Shown one piece after another: positions 35,251 to 43,389 of a stretch of 64,000 nucleotides of DNA. The position numbers and the translations under genes are program-made. The notes below the pieces were generated by a model. It was not told the DNA's origin, did no database searches, and was given only the letters and a program-made list of their open reading frames with translations. Numbering within the stretch: the stretch's first letter is position 1; every line of letters starts with the position of its first letter. Source of the stretch: Methanolinea sp. (GTDB lineage: Archaea > Halobacteriota > Methanomicrobia > Methanomicrobiales > Methanospirillaceae); NCBI GenBank assembly GCA_029907345.1, contig JARYMB010000001.1, positions 62,001-126,000 of the forward strand, in the 5' to 3' direction.

Positions 35251-35468
35251 GATGCCTCCCGGGCTGGGGGATTCCTGCCGGTCAGTGTATAATGGGCTCC
35301 TTTGCAAGGAAGGACTTGCCTTTCAGGTTTCCGGCCGGTGGCCGAGAATTCGCGGAAATGAACATAATACGGGTCGGCATCTGAACATCCGCGGGGGCTG
35401 CCCGTTTCAACCTGGTTGTCAAAACAATTTTCCGGTACCCTGATGCGCATGACCATACTCCATTTTTT

Positions 35469-35933
35469 TCAACAACTTCCGCCGCATCCACACCCGCACC
35501 CGGTACCCGGACCCACGTCTTTTTTTGACCTTGCACCGGTATTCTCACCCTTTCCCTCTCCAGCCCAGCATGCCGCGACGACTTTCTCGATGTCATCAGC
35601 AGTATAAGATCTCGATGGTCCTTTCGTGATTCCCAGTTCGGTCATGACGAGGTGCTGACCGATGGGAACCCCCTGGGATTCTGCAATCTTCCTTGCACAT
35701 TCCATCGGGCATCCGTCAAGGACCACGACCTCATCAACCTTCTTTGCACTGGTCACCAGCCCCTCGGACCCGATTGCAAGCAACGATGCACAGGCGATAC
35801 TCCCGTATCCTTCCTCAGTCAGCTGGATCGCCGCCAGGTTGGTGATCTGGCCGGTGTTTGCCTGGCCGGCACAGGGAAAGATGATCCGTTTTTTTTCGTT
35901 CTGTCCACATGTGCAGGAAGGAATTTCCGCCAT
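35469..35933 (-). CDS. DGC-type putative zinc-binding protein with Cys-rich tail
   Basis: 154 aa from ATG 35933 (MAEIPSCTCG). The motifs CAGQANTGQITNLAA near residue 20 and VVLDGCPMECARKIAE near 70 fit the DGC domain family of putative zinc- or metal-binding proteins. The C-terminus ends in CGCGCGGSC, a five-Cys tail that could bind soft metals. It is the last gene after permease, 86-aa protein and small thioredoxin, starting two bases after the thioredoxin stop. Role in metal or arsenic handling is inferred from neighbours. Confidence 0.78.
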   Translation of the reverse strand: MAEIPSCTCGQNEKKRIIFPCAGQANTGQITNLAAIQLTEEGYGSIACASLLAIGSEGLVTSAKKVDEVVVLDGCPMECARKIAESQGVPIGQHLVMTELGITKGPSRSYTADDIEKVVAACWAGEGKGENTGARSKKDVGPGTGCGCGCGGSC

Positions 35934-35934
35934 T

Positions 35935-36174
35935 TCAGGCACCTCCGGCAAGGATCCGTTTGATCTCGGCGACGTCGGCAACGCGGCCGGAGACCTTCAG
36001 TTCACCGTCGACTATCAGCGCAGGGGTGAGCATGACCCCCCGGTCCATGATCGCGGTGATGTCTTCCACTTTCCGGATATCCGCACTGACACCCAGTTCC
36101 GCGACCGCCTGTTCGACATTCTTTGCAAGCCTCTTGCACTTCATGCACCCTGTCCCAAGGATCTCGATCTTCAT
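35935..36174 (-). CDS. Small thioredoxin-like redox protein
   Basis: 79 aa thioredoxin-fold protein with active site GCMKCKRL (Cys10, Cys13) and cis-Pro region MLTPALIVDGEL near residue 50. Methanogen proteins of this kind are annotated as redox-active disulfide proteins. It overlaps the upstream 86-aa gene in ATGA. With the permease and DGC protein it forms a conserved-looking metal or arsenic redox unit (inference). Confidence 0.88.
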   Translation of the reverse strand: MKIEILGTGCMKCKRLAKNVEQAVAELGVSADIRKVEDITAIMDRGVMLTPALIVDGELKVSGRVADVAEIKRILAGGA

Positions 36175-36431
36175 GGTTTCACCTTTTTTTCGTACTCCCG
36201 GTAGATTGCTTCACGATACTTCTCCTCCGCTGACGGGGGAACGTAATTGTAGATCTTGATGCGCCTGACAAGTTCGCTGACGATTGCGTCCTTCGATGCA
36301 AGGTGAAGCCCCTGCACCTCGTCGATGATGTCGTCGAGCATCGCGAGCCCGACGGTGATCCCCCCGACATCCACCTGCCGGATACGCCGGAGGGCCTCTG
36401 CCGCACAGCACGGTTTTTCCTTCTCCACCAT
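36171..36431 (-). CDS. 86-aa protein of the permease-thioredoxin operon
   Basis: 86 aa from ATG 36431 (MVEKEKPCCAAEALRR). It is charged and helical, with a vicinal CysCys at residues 8-9 that could bind a soft metal. Small proteins like this occur next to COG0701 permeases in methanogens, but I know no established function. Spacing is 13 bp after the permease and a four-base overlap with the thioredoxin gene. The track's longer frame reads into the permease. Confidence 0.75.
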   Translation of the reverse strand: MVEKEKPCCAAEALRRIRQVDVGGITVGLAMLDDIIDEVQGLHLASKDAIVSELVRRIKIYNYVPPSAEEKYREAIYREYEKKVKP

Positions 36432-36444
36432 AGTCGTTTTCACC

Positions 36445-37518
36445 TCACCCGAGGAACAGGCCGTAACCAAATCCTGCCAAACTCGAGAATATAATGACGA
36501 GAATGGCATACGTGACCGTCTTTTTTGCTCCCATGATGCGGGAGAGAACGAGGAGCGAGGGGAGGCTGACACTCGGGCCCGAGAGCAGGAGGGAGAGTGC
36601 GGGGCCGGGGGCCATCGCCCCCGAGGAGTAGCCGAACATCGTCCCCACGATAGGGACTTCGAGGAGGGTCGGCATGTAGAGGATCGTCCCCACGATGGCT
36701 GCAAGGAGCGTGGAGAGGATCGAGTTGTTCCCGAAGAACGGCCGGAACGACTCAGGCGGGAGGAAGAACGCGAGCATGCCGAGGGCGAAGGTCCCCACGA
36801 GGAGGATGGGGAAGATCTTCTTCGTCAAGTCCCAGGTCTCGTACCCCCATTCCGTGACCTCGTCCCTCTCGAAGAAGTAGACCAGGAGGTAGGCAACCAC
36901 GAGGGTCATGGCGTAGATGAGGGGGAACTTGATCATCCAGTCGACCTGCGCAGTGGCAGTGACGAGGATTCCGACGAGCAGGACGAAGAAGAGGGGGACT
37001 GCCCATCCGGGTCGCTCCGCCCGCTCTCCGGTGGGGACTGACGGGGCAAGCCTCATCTTCTCCTTCGTCTCGGTATCGTAGGACCGGAAGAGCGTCGCCA
37101 TGACGAGGCCGATGATGATGGACATCACGATGGCAAAGACAGCCCTTGCAATCCCGAGGTCGAACCCGAGCACCTTGGCAGTGTACACGATCGCGAGGAT
37201 GTTGATGGCCGGCCCCGCGTAGAGGAACGTAGTTGCAGGCCCTATCCCGCTCCCCCGCTTGAACAGCCCGGCGAACATCGGGAGGATGGTGCAGGAGCAG
37301 ACGGCAAGCACCGTCCCTGAGACCGATGCCAGCCCGTAGGCAATCGATTTCGGCGAATCAGGGCTGAAATACTTCAGGATTGCCTCCTTCTTGATGAAGG
37401 TGGCAATTGCGCCGGCGATGAAGAACGCAGGCACGAGGCACGTAACGACGTGCTCCTGCAGGTACCCTGCGAGTGTCTCCCAGCCCAGCAGGAGCGATCC
37501 GATAAAAGCGTCAATCAT
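36445..37518 (-). CDS. COG0701 (DUF318) permease, ArsP-like
   Basis: 357 aa from ATG 37518 (MIDAFIGSLLLGWETL), about nine membrane segments. The family hallmark VCSCTILPMFAGLFKRG near residue 72, followed by LYAGPAINI, is clear, as is MPTLLEVPIVGTMF later. Relatives include the organoarsenical exporter ArsP. It heads permease, 86-aa protein, thioredoxin, DGC protein. An ArsR-like palindrome lies upstream at the expected transcription start. Confidence 0.88.
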   Translation of the reverse strand: MIDAFIGSLLLGWETLAGYLQEHVVTCLVPAFFIAGAIATFIKKEAILKYFSPDSPKSIAYGLASVSGTVLAVCSCTILPMFAGLFKRGSGIGPATTFLYAGPAINILAIVYTAKVLGFDLGIARAVFAIVMSIIIGLVMATLFRSYDTETKEKMRLAPSVPTGERAERPGWAVPLFFVLLVGILVTATAQVDWMIKFPLIYAMTLVVAYLLVYFFERDEVTEWGYETWDLTKKIFPILLVGTFALGMLAFFLPPESFRPFFGNNSILSTLLAAIVGTILYMPTLLEVPIVGTMFGYSSGAMAPGPALSLLLSGPSVSLPSLLVLSRIMGAKKTVTYAILVIIFSSLAGFGYGLFLG

Positions 37519-37632
37519 TGCAATCCCTTTCCTGACCTCCGGGGTCTCCTGCCCGGTTGGAGAGACTCGCGTATCCAATGAACCGATACATCCATCGTCC
37601 CTCCGTTGTGGGATACAACACGAAACATGTCA

Positions 37633-37650
37633 TTTCAAATACATTTGAAA
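37633..37650. promoter_or_regulatory. ArsR-like operator TTTCAAA-TACA-TTTGAAA
   Basis: A perfect inverted repeat with seven-base arms and a four-base spacer lies 115 bp upstream of the permease start. On the minus strand a TATA-like TTCATATAGG precedes it by about 25 bp, so the site covers the probable transcription start, a repressing position. The same core, TTCAAA-N4-TTTGAA, recurs at 40688. Confidence 0.6.
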
Positions 37651-37657
37651 CATGCTC

Positions 37658-37674
37658 GTTCAACCTATATGAAC
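37658..37674. promoter_or_regulatory. Second inverted repeat GTTCA-N7-TGAAC over the TATA box
   Basis: This repeat encloses the TATA-like CTATATG of the permease promoter. It may be a further regulator site or an incidental symmetry of the promoter. Confidence 0.3.
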
Positions 37675-37777
37675 ATGGCGGAAATGACAGGAGTGCTGCT
37701 CTCTCATGCAGGCTGGAAAAATGCGATACCTGGTACGCTGCGATTATGCGAAAATAAAAGTGGGGAATTACCCCTCC

Positions 37778-37933
37778 TCATCCCTTCCGGAACCCTCCGC
37801 ACGAGGGGCACCACCACCCGACCGGGACCATCCGGGGTTTTCCATCAGGGCCCCGCGGCCTGACGTATGCCCTCATCATGGCAACCCGCGCATTCGCCTC
37901 CCTGCAGGCTAGACAGATGACCTTTCTGCACAT
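37778..37933 (-). CDS. Possible 51-aa zinc-ribbon protein
   Basis: From ATG 37933 the frame reads MCRKVICLACREANARVAMM and ends in WWCPSCGGFRKG. Two CxxC pairs spaced by about 35 residues suit a zinc ribbon. The track shows a longer 98-aa frame with an unconvincing N-terminus. No clear ribosome-binding site. It sits alone between the permease promoter and the aquaporin gene. Unknown function. Confidence 0.4.
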   Translation of the reverse strand: MCRKVICLACREANARVAMMRAYVRPRGPDGKPRMVPVGWWCPSCGGFRKG

Positions 37934-38108
37934 GATGCAGGACTTGCCGGCTGATGGTATAAATGAGTGCACGCCAGACGGGTTGACAGCCTTCATCAGG
38001 GAGACGGAAAAAGAGGAGAGAAGCGGACAGCCGGCACGACTCCTGGTCCTACCCCTGCCCGCCTCGTTTCCCACATAGTTCCTTTCAAGGTGCCGTTTTT
38101 ACCCTTCA

Positions 38109-38864
38109 TCAGGCAGTCGCAGTGCCTTCCCCTGCAAGGTAGTCATAGAAGAACGCTGCAACGACCGAACCAATGATGGGTCCTATGATATAGATCGGGA
38201 AGTATACCCAGAGGCTGGGTCCCCCGAGCAGGGAATCGATCAGGTACGGCCCGAACGTGCGTGCCGTGTTGAGAGACGAGCCCGTGATATTGCCGATGGT
38301 GGTGATCACTCCCCCCACCGTCAACCCGATGACCAGGCCTGCGAACCCGGGCGGTGCCCTCTTATCGACGGCAATACCCATGATGACCATCATCAGGACG
38401 AAAGTCCCGATTGCTTCTGCAAGGATTGCCTGGCCGTACCCGATCCCCGGGAACGGTGCGGTTGCCCCGAGCCCCCCGATCGTTACAGCGTCCATTCCCG
38501 CGCTGGCTGCAAAGAGCAGGCTTCCGAGAGCCGCCCCGGCCAGCTGGGCGATGATGTACGCACCGGCCTCGCCGGCGGGAAACCTCTTCGTGGCCCATAA
38601 CGCGATGGTTACCGCCGGGTTGATATGGGCACCCGAGACCCTGCCCATGGAATAGATGACCGCTGCAATCACGATGGCAAACGCCATCCCGATGGCAAAC
38701 CAGTCACCGAGGCCCCCCAGTGCTCCTATCCCGATATTGAACGGGGTGCCGGTGTCTGTTCCGCGGGCGATCATGAGGGTGATTGCTGCGGCACCTGCCC
38801 CGAAGTAGACGAGGAGCGCGGTTCCGGCAAGTTCGGCGATGCAGCGTTTTACCAGGTCTCCCAT
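38109..38864 (-). CDS. Aquaporin/MIP-family channel with NTA second motif
   Basis: 251 aa from ATG 38864 (MGDLVKRCIAELAG), six membrane helices with two half-helices. The first NPA motif is intact in SGAHINPAVTIAL. The second, normally NPA, reads NTA in SSLNTARTFGP. The family passes water, glycerol or small neutral solutes such as H2S, CO2 or arsenite. It is the last gene of DUF2193-DUF2180-aquaporin, five bases after DUF2180. Confidence 0.9.
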   Translation of the reverse strand: MGDLVKRCIAELAGTALLVYFGAGAAAITLMIARGTDTGTPFNIGIGALGGLGDWFAIGMAFAIVIAAVIYSMGRVSGAHINPAVTIALWATKRFPAGEAGAYIIAQLAGAALGSLLFAASAGMDAVTIGGLGATAPFPGIGYGQAILAEAIGTFVLMMVIMGIAVDKRAPPGFAGLVIGLTVGGVITTIGNITGSSLNTARTFGPYLIDSLLGGPSLWVYFPIYIIGPIIGSVVAAFFYDYLAGEGTATA

Positions 38865-38869
38865 TCCTC

Positions 38870-39079
38870 TCACTTCCCCCTGAGAGCCCTGTAGCATTCA
38901 GGACAGAGGATACGCGGGATCTTTGCTTTCACCTTCTTGGCCGGGAAGGGGTAGCCCCCCTCCCACATGTCCAGTTCCTCGCGCATTGCATGCTCTCTAC
39001 AGAGCCCCATGCCGCAGACGATGCAGACCGCCACAGCATCCGAGGACCGTCCTTCCTGTGCACAGACGTAACACTTCAT
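38870..39079 (-). CDS. DUF2180-family small zinc-binding protein
   Basis: 69 aa. Metal-binding pairs CYVC, CIVCGMGLC with a nearby REH, and CPEC near the C-terminus indicate two zinc sites. It matches the archaeal DUF2180 family, whose function is unknown. It lies between the DUF2193 gene and aquaporin with short gaps. Confidence 0.82.
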   Translation of the reverse strand: MKCYVCAQEGRSSDAVAVCIVCGMGLCREHAMREELDMWEGGYPFPAKKVKAKIPRILCPECYRALRGK

Positions 39080-39098
39080 GCGGCCTCACCTTGTGGTC

Positions 39099-40598
39099 CT
39101 AGACCGCTTCCTTCCACTGGCAGTAACAGTGCCGGAAGTCCATGAGAGCGGCGGACGCGCAGTCCTTGCATATCCTTGCCGGGGCTGCGGCAACCTCCTT
39201 GTGCAGTGCTATGATGTTGGTCATGAGGGTTGCCGTCACGGGCTCGCTCGTCAGGAGGCAGGGGTAGTCGGCAAGGCGCAGCATCGCCGATGCACGCACG
39301 GTAATGGCACAGGCTGGGTAGGCATACCTCTGCGGGTTCATGAGGACCTCGTTCTCGTGGATGGGAGAGAGGTCGATCTCGTAACCGCCGACTTTCGGTT
39401 TCAGCATGCCGGGCCGCCCGTTCTGGGTCCTCCGGGCCTTGTCAATGTACTTCCAGCCCCGGTAGATCATGTCCATGAAGTCGCAGTTGTGCAACTCGGC
39501 GGCCGCCCCGCGGCGGGGGTAGAGCTGGACATAGTTGTGCCACCGCTTCGTGAGAAGGTCAACGACCATGATGGCATTGAACCCGTCCAGTTCGAGGAGG
39601 TACTCGGCAGCGCAGGCCGATGCCCCGGTCGCAACAGAGAGGACATCGTATTCGTTCCCAAACTTCGGGATCGCTGCGTTCAGGTTCCTGTCCATCACCT
39701 CGGTGGCAGCATCGATCGTGGCCATGATCACGTCGTCCTTGCACATGTTGAAAGTGGACTGGGCTATGTGGTGGGCTATGTCTCCGACACAGTAGGCAGG
39801 GATGGTAACGATGTTGCCGTAGTGGATCCCGTCGTCGATCGCTGCCCTGACCGGCGCTTCCATCTTCTTCCGGTACCCGGACATGTACTTCCGGCAGTCA
39901 AACGAGTTCATCCCGGCATCCTCCATCAGGCGCGCCTGTGTCTCGACGGGTTTTTCGTACACCGCCTGGAGCATCTTTATCTCTGCTTTGACCGCATCGG
40001 CAAGGGTGGCACCCTTCTCAATCTCGTGGGCAAATACCTCCCCTATCCCGTAGGATGTGTTCATCCCCCAGGACTTTGAGGCAAGGATTGCCTGCTTGTG
40101 GGCTGCGGGGATGTCGGTCTTCTGCAGGACCTGGTTCACGACATTGCTCGTGCTGCCCGGTATGAGAGCAAAGTCGACAACGCAGGTCGGCCCGTAAAAG
40201 CCCGCGTAGCGGCGGGCAGATTCCTTCCCGATGAGGGCCTCGGCCTTTCCAATCGCCTTGACGAATGCATCAACGCTCTTTTTGAACGCCGGATCCTGGT
40301 CGTAGAGGATTTCCATCACCACGGGCGTCTGGTAATGCTCGACGAACGGGTCGTCTTCGGGCCGGACGGTCCTTGTCAGTTTCTCGAGGACGTCAAAATG
40401 AGCTTTGACCGATTCCACGTGAAGGGAGAAGACTGTTTTTGACTGTTCCCCGATTGGTTTCATCAGCTTCACAGCATCGAGGTATGCCTTTGCATCATCG
40501 ATGACAAAGGACTGGCCCCTCTTCTTCCTGACCGTTTCCACGTCGGCCCGCTGGGCCGCCATGGCCTCGTGGACCATTTTTTTGTATAATTCAGACAT
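39099..40598 (-). CDS. DUF2193-family archaeal protein
   Basis: 499 aa, resembling the archaeal DUF2193 family, of unknown function. No signal peptide or membrane span, so cytoplasmic. It has about a dozen Cys; the C-terminal block ICKDCASAALMDFRHCYCQW has a CxxC-x11-CxC arrangement that could hold an Fe-S cluster or zinc. His-rich spots such as IAHHIAQS and KRWHNYVQL occur mid-protein. It heads the operon with DUF2180 and aquaporin under an ArsR-like operator. Family call moderately sure. Confidence 0.72.
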   Translation of the reverse strand: MSELYKKMVHEAMAAQRADVETVRKKRGQSFVIDDAKAYLDAVKLMKPIGEQSKTVFSLHVESVKAHFDVLEKLTRTVRPEDDPFVEHYQTPVVMEILYDQDPAFKKSVDAFVKAIGKAEALIGKESARRYAGFYGPTCVVDFALIPGSTSNVVNQVLQKTDIPAAHKQAILASKSWGMNTSYGIGEVFAHEIEKGATLADAVKAEIKMLQAVYEKPVETQARLMEDAGMNSFDCRKYMSGYRKKMEAPVRAAIDDGIHYGNIVTIPAYCVGDIAHHIAQSTFNMCKDDVIMATIDAATEVMDRNLNAAIPKFGNEYDVLSVATGASACAAEYLLELDGFNAIMVVDLLTKRWHNYVQLYPRRGAAAELHNCDFMDMIYRGWKYIDKARRTQNGRPGMLKPKVGGYEIDLSPIHENEVLMNPQRYAYPACAITVRASAMLRLADYPCLLTSEPVTATLMTNIIALHKEVAAAPARICKDCASAALMDFRHCYCQWKEAV

Positions 40599-40687
40599 TT
40601 CTTCATTCCCCCTTCGGGTGGCCTTCCCGCGTCATGCCGGGGAAGGCCCGTATGATTCCATTCACTCCTCCCCGTATATTAAATTTG

Positions 40688-40703
40688 TTCAAAAAAATTT
40701 GAA
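40688..40703. promoter_or_regulatory. ArsR-like operator TTCAAA-AAAA-TTTGAA before DUF2193
   Basis: A perfect inverted repeat lies 90 bp upstream of the DUF2193 start, next to a TATA-like TTTAATATAC read on the minus strand. Core and spacer length match the site before the COG0701 permease gene at 37633. Confidence 0.6.
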
Positions 40704-40809
40704 TTGCCAGTGAGATTTGACACAGGTACAGGAAAACCGGTCGTAATTCCGTGATCAGGGGGACGATGGAACCACAGCCAAAACCCGTGCCATCCAGCCC
40801 GGGCTGCAG

Positions 40810-41142
40810 TCACTCGTCTTTATCCGGCCGGAAAAACAGCCTGCAATGGCAGTTCCCCTCGTCCCTGACCTCGTCCTCATGGAAAATGCAGGGGCATACA
40901 ATATCCCGGTCCTTTTCGGGGTCACCGCTGCGTAACCTGCACGGGCAGTAGGGATGCCCGAACTTCTTGCAATTCCGCGTAAGGCCACGGATAACGATAT
41001 CGAGGGCACGGCTGTCGGGGTTCAGTATCCACCCGTGCTCCGCTGCATAGGTCCGTGTCCACCTGCGTATCTTCTCCCCGATCACTTCGGCTTCTTCCGA
41101 GGGATCACAGGGAACGCGGCCCTCTTTCTTTTCCGTCTTCAA
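40810..41142 (-). CDS. Ferredoxin:thioredoxin (disulfide) reductase catalytic subunit
   Basis: 110 aa. The three pairs CPC, CPC and CHC, with an earlier Cys in RNCKKFG, form the [4Fe-4S]/disulfide centre of FTR beta chains. Here the spacings are CPC-X14-CPC-X12-CHC, compared with X16 and X8 in the chloroplast enzyme. Methanogen homologs reduce thioredoxin-like proteins with ferredoxin. Possible partners in the window are the small thioredoxin at 36 kb and the ferredoxins at 12 and 17 kb. Single gene with its own TATA-like promoter. Confidence 0.92.
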   Translation of the reverse strand: MKTEKKEGRVPCDPSEEAEVIGEKIRRWTRTYAAEHGWILNPDSRALDIVIRGLTRNCKKFGHPYCPCRLRSGDPEKDRDIVCPCIFHEDEVRDEGNCHCRLFFRPDKDE

Positions 41143-41326
41143 AACACCTCGGTCAACTTCTGGAGAGAGCGGGACGTCAGAAGCCCCGCCGGTTTGAACA
41201 ATAGTAAAAGACTCATTCCCCCTTATAGTATCTCCGGTTCCCCCCTTCGTGTTCCCTTCGCATTGAAAAAGCCCGCACTGTGCATGAACCGTTCCCTGCC
41301 GTTGGGTGATAACTGTTTTTTTCCTT

Positions 41327-42082
41327 TCAGAGCCTCCGGGGCATCGTTCTCCTGTGGAGGTACATCGTCGCTGCCGAAAATATCACCGAAAACAGGGCCA
41401 GCAGCCCGATGTCGACAATGACCGGGAAGAAATTTGCGCCCGAGAAACAATACCGGGTAAGGTCGCAGAAGTAGGTGAGCGGGGAGAAGGCTGCAAGAGA
41501 GACTCCCCACGGAGGCATCTGCGCGAGCGGGACAAAAATCCCGGATATGAAGACGAGCGGAAACTTGAGGAGCGACGAGAGCATCATGATGTTAGAGGGG
41601 ACGTTCGTCGGCGGAACGGCAAGGAGAGTCCCGATTGCAGAAAAACAGCAGGCACCAAGGAGAAGGGCAACGAGAAGGATCCCAACGTGGAGAACCGGCA
41701 GGCCGGCTCCGACCCCGATGAGGACGGTCACAAGCGTAATCCCGATGCCGAAGAGTGCCGATGCAACCATGTCCCCAAGGACGATCGCCTCGATGGAGAT
41801 GGGACACGATGCGAGCCTCTCGAGGGTCTTTGCCGAGCCCTCCCATGGGAAAATGGCCGGGGATACCGCTGTTGCGGAAAAGAAGAGTGTCATCCCGATG
41901 AGACCCGGGATGAGGAACGAGAGCGGGAGGTCCCTGCCCCCCATGTAAAAGGCGAGGAAGAGGAAGACGGGCATGAACACCCCGAAGATGAGGACAGGCC
42001 CCTTGAAGTAATAGATGCGGATGTCTTTCTTGGCAACGGCCCAGGCCCGGCGGACCTGTGCAGGGAGACTCTCCGGGTTCAC
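41327..42082 (-). CDS. ABC-2 type exporter permease
   Basis: 251 aa with six membrane segments, starting MNPESLPAQVRRAWAVAKKD. The GIFVPLAQMPPW and LTYFCDLTRYC stretches are typical of ABC-2 permeases of the drug/daunorubicin type. Its start overlaps the ATPase stop in ATGA. Third gene of the unit headed by the 58-aa Cys-rich protein. Confidence 0.88.
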   Translation of the reverse strand: MNPESLPAQVRRAWAVAKKDIRIYYFKGPVLIFGVFMPVFLFLAFYMGGRDLPLSFLIPGLIGMTLFFSATAVSPAIFPWEGSAKTLERLASCPISIEAIVLGDMVASALFGIGITLVTVLIGVGAGLPVLHVGILLVALLLGACCFSAIGTLLAVPPTNVPSNIMMLSSLLKFPLVFISGIFVPLAQMPPWGVSLAAFSPLTYFCDLTRYCFSGANFFPVIVDIGLLALFSVIFSAATMYLHRRTMPRRL

Positions 42083-43008
42083 GGTCCGCTCTCCTGTGTC
42101 AGGCGGAGGAATGCATCGTCAAGGGTGGGTGCAAGGGTGTTCAGCGTCACGATCTGGAGGTTGTGTGATACGGCGAATGAGACAAGGGACCGTATCGCGG
42201 CATCCCTGGCAAGAACGTCGAGCTGGTACTTGTCACCTGTCCGGTTCACCGCGGTCACACCGCTCACTTTTCCCAGATCTTCCCCCGGCACCTCGCGGTC
42301 GAAGCTCACCTCGATCCTGTGCACGCGGTCAATGGCCATCTTCAGCTTCTCGGGCGCATCGATGGCAACAATTTTTCCACGCCTGATAATGGCGACGCGG
42401 TGACAGAGCCTGTTTGCCTCCTCCATGTTGTGCGTTGTCAGGAAGATGGTGATCCCCTCCCTGTTTTTATTCCGGAGGAGGGAGAGGATCATCTGGGTGC
42501 TCTGGACATCGAGGCCTCCCGTCGGTTCATCGAGGAAAAGAACCCTGGGATCGTGGACGAGTGCCATGGCAAGGATCAACCGCTGCTTCATGCCCTTCGA
42601 GAAAGTCTGGACCTTCTGGTCCTTCTTCTCGATGAGCCCTACCGTCTCCAGGAGGTCAGACGATCTCTCTTCCGCAAGCGCCCGTGGAAGGCCATACAGT
42701 TCCCCCATCAGCATCATGTTCTGCCAGGCCGAGAGATCAGTGTAGGCATTCGAGGTCTCCGGCACGACGCCAAAACCCTGCTTGGCGAGCACCGGTTTCT
42801 TCCGGATATCGTGGCCAAGGACCGTCGCAGTCCCTGCATCCGGTGGGATGACACCGGTGAGCATCCGGGTCGTCGTCGTCTTGCCGGCGCCGTTTGGACC
42901 GAGAAACCCGAATATTTCTCCCTCACTGACGGTGAAAGATACACCGTCCACGGCCCTGTTCCGGCCAAAAGTCTTGACCAAATCCTGTGCGCTGATGACC
43001 TCTGTCAA
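42079..43008 (-). CDS. ABC-2 exporter ATP-binding protein
   Basis: 309 aa DrrA-like ATPase. Walker A GPNGAGKTTTTRML near residue 38, signature FSKGMKQRL, Walker B VLFLDEPTGGLD and H-loop TTHNMEEAN are intact. A C-terminal regulatory extension of about 90 residues follows. It energises the permease encoded immediately downstream. It is 125 bp downstream of the small Cys-rich gene on the same strand. Confidence 0.92.
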   Translation of the reverse strand: MTEVISAQDLVKTFGRNRAVDGVSFTVSEGEIFGFLGPNGAGKTTTTRMLTGVIPPDAGTATVLGHDIRKKPVLAKQGFGVVPETSNAYTDLSAWQNMMLMGELYGLPRALAEERSSDLLETVGLIEKKDQKVQTFSKGMKQRLILAMALVHDPRVLFLDEPTGGLDVQSTQMILSLLRNKNREGITIFLTTHNMEEANRLCHRVAIIRRGKIVAIDAPEKLKMAIDRVHRIEVSFDREVPGEDLGKVSGVTAVNRTGDKYQLDVLARDAAIRSLVSFAVSHNLQIVTLNTLAPTLDDAFLRLTQESGP

Positions 43009-43133
43009 TTCTCTTCACCCTGCCCGGCCCGTTCCCTGATCCCGGGGACGATCAGGCGTTCCCGGGAAATGATCCCCCGGAGAACGTTCTTTTCAACGGC
43101 GGGAAGAAAATCGAATCTCCTCCGGAAGGTTCA

Positions 43134-43310
43134 TCACTCGCTTCCTTTACTTTTGAGAGATGCAATCCTCCTGTCAAGAGCCTCGATCCTGGCAAGGTAC
43201 ACACTCTTGAGCTCCTCGCATAGCTTAACCTCAACCGGTACATCAGAGGCATTGGGTTGGCAGCACCCCCGCCTTGCATGGTGAATGTCGTGGCAGCACG
43301 GTGAGCACAT
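43134..43310 (-). CDS. 58-aa Cys-rich small protein preceding an ABC exporter
   Basis: Below the ORF track cut-off. ATG 43310 opens MCSPCCHDIHHARRGCCQ, with five Cys and three His in the first 17 residues, and ends in a helix (ELKSVYLARIEALDRRIASL) that looks coiled-coil. The N-terminus resembles a metal site. It runs with the ABC exporter genes and is divergent from the HxlR regulator 78 bp away. It could be a metal or thiol sensor or a metallochaperone for the exporter. Function unknown; the coding call rests on composition, frame and context. Confidence 0.6.
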   Translation of the reverse strand: MCSPCCHDIHHARRGCCQPNASDVPVEVKLCEELKSVYLARIEALDRRIASLKSKGSE

Positions 43311-43351
43311 CGGAAAAGTCCTCCCTCGTTCTGTTCAAAGCTATTCTTTTT

Positions 43352-43389
43352 ATAGTATTAAAAAAGGTAAGTTTATGGGAGAATACTAT
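43352..43389. promoter_or_regulatory. Inverted repeat ATAGTATT-N22-AATACTAT in the HxlR promoter
   Basis: The left arm overlaps a TATA-like TTTTTATAGTATT and the right arm overlaps the HxlR start codon. The distance suggests two half-sites of a dimer or a coincidence of the TATA sequence. GGGAG before the ATG is the ribosome-binding site. Confidence 0.35.
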
